Assembly (NCBI GenBank): GCA_025357775.1
Contig: JANXOQ010000327.1
Location: forward strand, 1 to 6,823
DNA length: 6,823 nt
DNA from: Ferruginibacter sp.
GTDB taxonomy: Bacteria > Bacteroidota > Bacteroidia > Chitinophagales > Chitinophagaceae
Direction of reading: 5' to 3'
Positions within the stretch are counted from its first letter, which is position 1, and each line of letters opens with the position of its first letter. Shown in pieces: positions 4,770-6,823 of this stretch. Under the pieces are notes generated by a model, which did no database searches, had not been told where the DNA came from, and saw only the letters and a list, made by a program, of their open reading frames with translations. The position numbers and the translations under genes were made by a program.

Positions 4770-6823
4770 ATGAATCTATACTGCGAATCTATATCCCACT
4801 ACAAGCGTTTAAAAACAAGAGAAGTAAAAGTAGGCAACCTAATTATTGGTGGCAACAATCCCATACGTATTCAAACAATGACTACTACTGATACAATGGA
4901 TACCAAAGCCACAGTAGAACAAACCATACGTTGTATACAAGCAGGTGCTGAGCTAGTACGCATAACTGCTCCATCAAAAAAGGAAGCGGAAAATTTAAAA
5001 AATATACAAGCACAATTACACAAGCAAGGATTTTTTACACCACTTGTTGCAGATATTCATTTTACACCAAATGCTGCAGAAATAGCTGCAAAAATTATAG
5101 AAAAGGTAAGAGTAAACCCAGGTAACTATGTAGACAAAAAAAAGTTTGAACAAATAGAATATACTGATGCAGAATATGCTGAAGAAATAGATAGAATTCG
5201 GGAACGCTTTACCTCACTTGTTTTAATTTGTAAAGAACATGGTACTGCCATGCGTATTGGTACAAACCATGGTAGCCTTAGCGATAGAATAATGAGTAGA
5301 TATGGAGATACTGCAATTGGTATGGTAGAAAGCGCCATGGAGTTTTTGCGCATTGCCAGAAGTTTAGATTATCACCAAATTATATTAAGTATGAAAAGTA
5401 GTAACCCGCTTGTAATGGTGCAGGCTTATAGGTTACTCATAACACTTATGCAGGAAGAGTTTGGCGAATGCTACCCATTACACCTTGGGGTAACCGAGGC
5501 TGGGGATGGTGAAGATGGAAGAATAAAATCTGCTATAGGTATTGGTAGTTTGCTGGAAGATGGTATTGGCGATACAATAAGAGTAAGCCTAACAGAAGAC
5601 CCAGAATTTGAGATACCAGTTTGTAAAGATTTAGTTGAAAGGTACAAGATGTTAGATGCTAAATATGAGATACAAGAGAATTTAGTGGAGTCTTCTTCAA
5701 ATTTCTTGGACGATGGATTAAAAGAAAGCTTACCTCTCAATACTCAATACCCAATACTAAATACTATTCTTAATTACTCCCCGTACGAATATAAACGAAG
5801 AGCTAGTGCTGCTGTAAATAACATTGGCGCTAAAAATGTACCCATTGTAATAGCAGATTTTATGATGGCTAAAACCATTGCTGTTACTGACTTGGAAGTA
5901 ATTGGATATAGATACGATGCAGCTACTGACAAATGGAACATTAGTGATGCAGCAGCAGATTATATTTATGTAGCAGATAAATTAATTGATTTTGCAGTGC
6001 CAGGCATGCTAAGTTTTATTACAAATTTTAAAATATGGGAAGTAGCTACATCAGATGCTGCAAAATGTTTTCCATTTTTTACCGCTTACGAATTTTTAGG
6101 AGCTACAAAAAAGCATGAAACATTAAACTTTATTTCTGTTTGTGTTGATGATGAAAATGCAGCATTAATAAAAAAATTACAAGTAGAAGAAAATGTGGTG
6201 CTTTGTATTTATAGCAGCAAAAAAAACGCTATGCAACAAATGCGAATGTTTATAAATGAACTGGCTACACAAAAAATAAATTGTCCTGTGGTAATAGCGG
6301 CAGAAAGTATGCAAAGCAGTATAGATAAGCAGTTGATAGAATACAGTGCAACTGCTGGTGGGCTTTTGCTAGATGGTATGGGAGATGGAATTTGGCTTAT
6401 GAACGACCCAAGCATTATGGATATTGCAAAGGTGAGTGGACGCACATATTTAGAAACAACTAACAACCATCAGTTTTTAAACAACACTTCGTTTTCTATT
6501 TTACAAGCAGTACGTACCCGTATTTCTAAAACTGAATACATAAGTTGCCCAAGCTGCGGTCGTACATTATTTGACTTGCAAGAAACCACCTCTAAAATAA
6601 GAAATGTAACCCACCATCTAAAAGGCTTAAAAATTGCAGTAATGGGCTGTATTGTAAATGGTCCTGGAGAAATGGCTGATGCAGACTTTGGCTATGTAGG
6701 TAGCGGTGTAGGAAAAATAACTTTGTACAAAGGCAAGGAAGTAGTAAAGAAAAATATTAACAGTGATATAGCAGTAGATGAATTAATAAATTTGTTGAAA
6801 GAGAGTGGTGATTGGATAGAGCA
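4770..6823 (+). CDS. ispG: 4-hydroxy-3-methylbut-2-enyl diphosphate synthase (IspG/GcpE), 3' end cut
   Basis: IspG performs the reductive ring opening of 2-C-methyl-D-erythritol 2,4-cyclodiphosphate to HMBPP in the cytoplasmic MEP isoprenoid pathway, using a 4Fe-4S cluster. The frame is open from the ATG at 4770 to the window edge, giving 684 codons plus two bases. The start MNLYCESISHYKRLKTREV matches the family's usual N-terminus. A TIM-barrel domain covers about residues 10-300 (NPIRIQTMTTTDT 30-42, VADIHF 93-98, MRIGTNHGSL 161-170, EAGDGEDGRIKS 243-254). An extra inserted domain covers about 335-575, the long form known from Bacteroidota, chlamydiae and plants. The C-terminal reductase domain carries the cluster ligands C593, C596 (SCPSCGR), C627 and E634 (GCIVNGPGE). 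The visible end (LLKESGDWIE) looks close to the natural C-terminus, so few residues are probably missing. A 7-bp tandem repeat sits in the linker before the insert. Confidence 0.96.
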   Translation, partial: MNLYCESISHYKRLKTREVKVGNLIIGGNNPIRIQTMTTTDTMDTKATVEQTIRCIQAGAELVRITAPSKKEAENLKNIQAQLHKQGFFTPLVADIHFTPNAAEIAAKIIEKVRVNPGNYVDKKKFEQIEYTDAEYAEEIDRIRERFTSLVLICKEHGTAMRIGTNHGSLSDRIMSRYGDTAIGMVESAMEFLRIARSLDYHQIILSMKSSNPLVMVQAYRLLITLMQEEFGECYPLHLGVTEAGDGEDGRIKSAIGIGSLLEDGIGDTIRVSLTEDPEFEIPVCKDLVERYKMLDAKYEIQENLVESSSNFLDDGLKESLPLNTQYPILNTILNYSPYEYKRRASAAVNNIGAKNVPIVIADFMMAKTIAVTDLEVIGYRYDAATDKWNISDAAADYIYVADKLIDFAVPGMLSFITNFKIWEVATSDAAKCFPFFTAYEFLGATKKHETLNFISVCVDDENAALIKKLQVEENVVLCIYSSKKNAMQQMRMFINELATQKINCPVVIAAESMQSSIDKQLIEYSATAGGLLLDGMGDGIWLMNDPSIMDIAKVSGRTYLETTNNHQFLNNTSFSILQAVRTRISKTEYISCPSCGRTLFDLQETTSKIRNVTHHLKGLKIAVMGCIVNGPGEMADADFGYVGSGVGKITLYKGKEVVKKNINSDIAVDELINLLKESGDWIE
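5738..5765 (+). repeat. Four tandem copies of a 7-bp unit (CAATACY) inside ispG
   Basis: Reading 5738-5765 in steps of seven gives CAATACT, CAATACC, CAATACT and AAATACT, with only single-base differences. The repeat encodes part of the sequence LNTQYPILNTILNY (about residues 323-336), in the linker between the TIM barrel and the inserted domain. Because seven is not a multiple of three, gain or loss of one or two units would break the frame, and only steps of three units (21 bp) would be tolerated. Confidence 0.8.

Noticed and set aside
5126..6466. Three minus-strand open frames (5126-5353, 5471-5740, 6209-6466) inside ispG
   Set aside because: All lie opposite the well-supported ispG frame and have no recognisable content.
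1..6823. A defence system, mobile element, CRISPR array, tRNA or other RNA gene
   Set aside because: I looked on both strands and found no spaced direct repeats, transposase, integrase, attachment-site or tRNA-like pattern; the gaps are short and almost everything is accounted for by ordinary chromosomal genes.

Overview
The window reads as chromosome of an AT-rich Bacteroidota bacterium, probably close to Chitinophagaceae or another Sphingobacteriia-type lineage. Three things suggest this. Codons are heavily AT-ending (ATA, TTA, AAA, AGA). Start codons have no Shine-Dalgarno motif. TTTGCA elements resembling the Bacteroidota -7 box (TAnnTTTG) lie just upstream of three genes. The long, insert-bearing IspG and the Bat-type VWA/TPR protein fit the same group. 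The taxon is inferred from family knowledge, not from a search.

Layout, left to right. (1) Bases 1-252 are the 3' end of a TonB C-terminal-domain protein. (2) After a 179-bp gap, two genes run left to right with 22 bp between them: a cysteine-rich DUF3109 protein (432-1019) and a complete class D beta-lactamase with a lipoprotein signal (1042-1851). (3) A GT4-type glycosyltransferase (1860-2849, minus strand) converges on the beta-lactamase with only 8 bp between stop codons. (4) A 159-bp divergent intergenic region separates it from a 555-residue BatB-BatC fusion (3009-4676). In this fusion a membrane VWA domain is joined in frame, through what looks like a retained signal peptide, to TPR repeats and a K/E/D-rich tail. 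(5) After 93 bp comes ispG (4770 to the window end, 684 codons visible), which carries all four iron-sulfur ligands and is cut off just before its stop.

The genes do not form one pathway. They cover energy transduction to the outer membrane (TonB), a metal-binding-like protein of unknown role, beta-lactam hydrolysis, glycan synthesis, an envelope or stress-related Bat protein, and isoprenoid precursor synthesis. I found no CRISPR array, tRNA, rRNA, insertion sequence or prophage signature.

I see no clear new system. The items most worth a second look are the BatB-BatC fusion with its internal signal peptide and possible cleavage site, a 7-bp tandem repeat inside ispG, and the pairing of a DUF3109 gene with a lipoprotein class D beta-lactamase.
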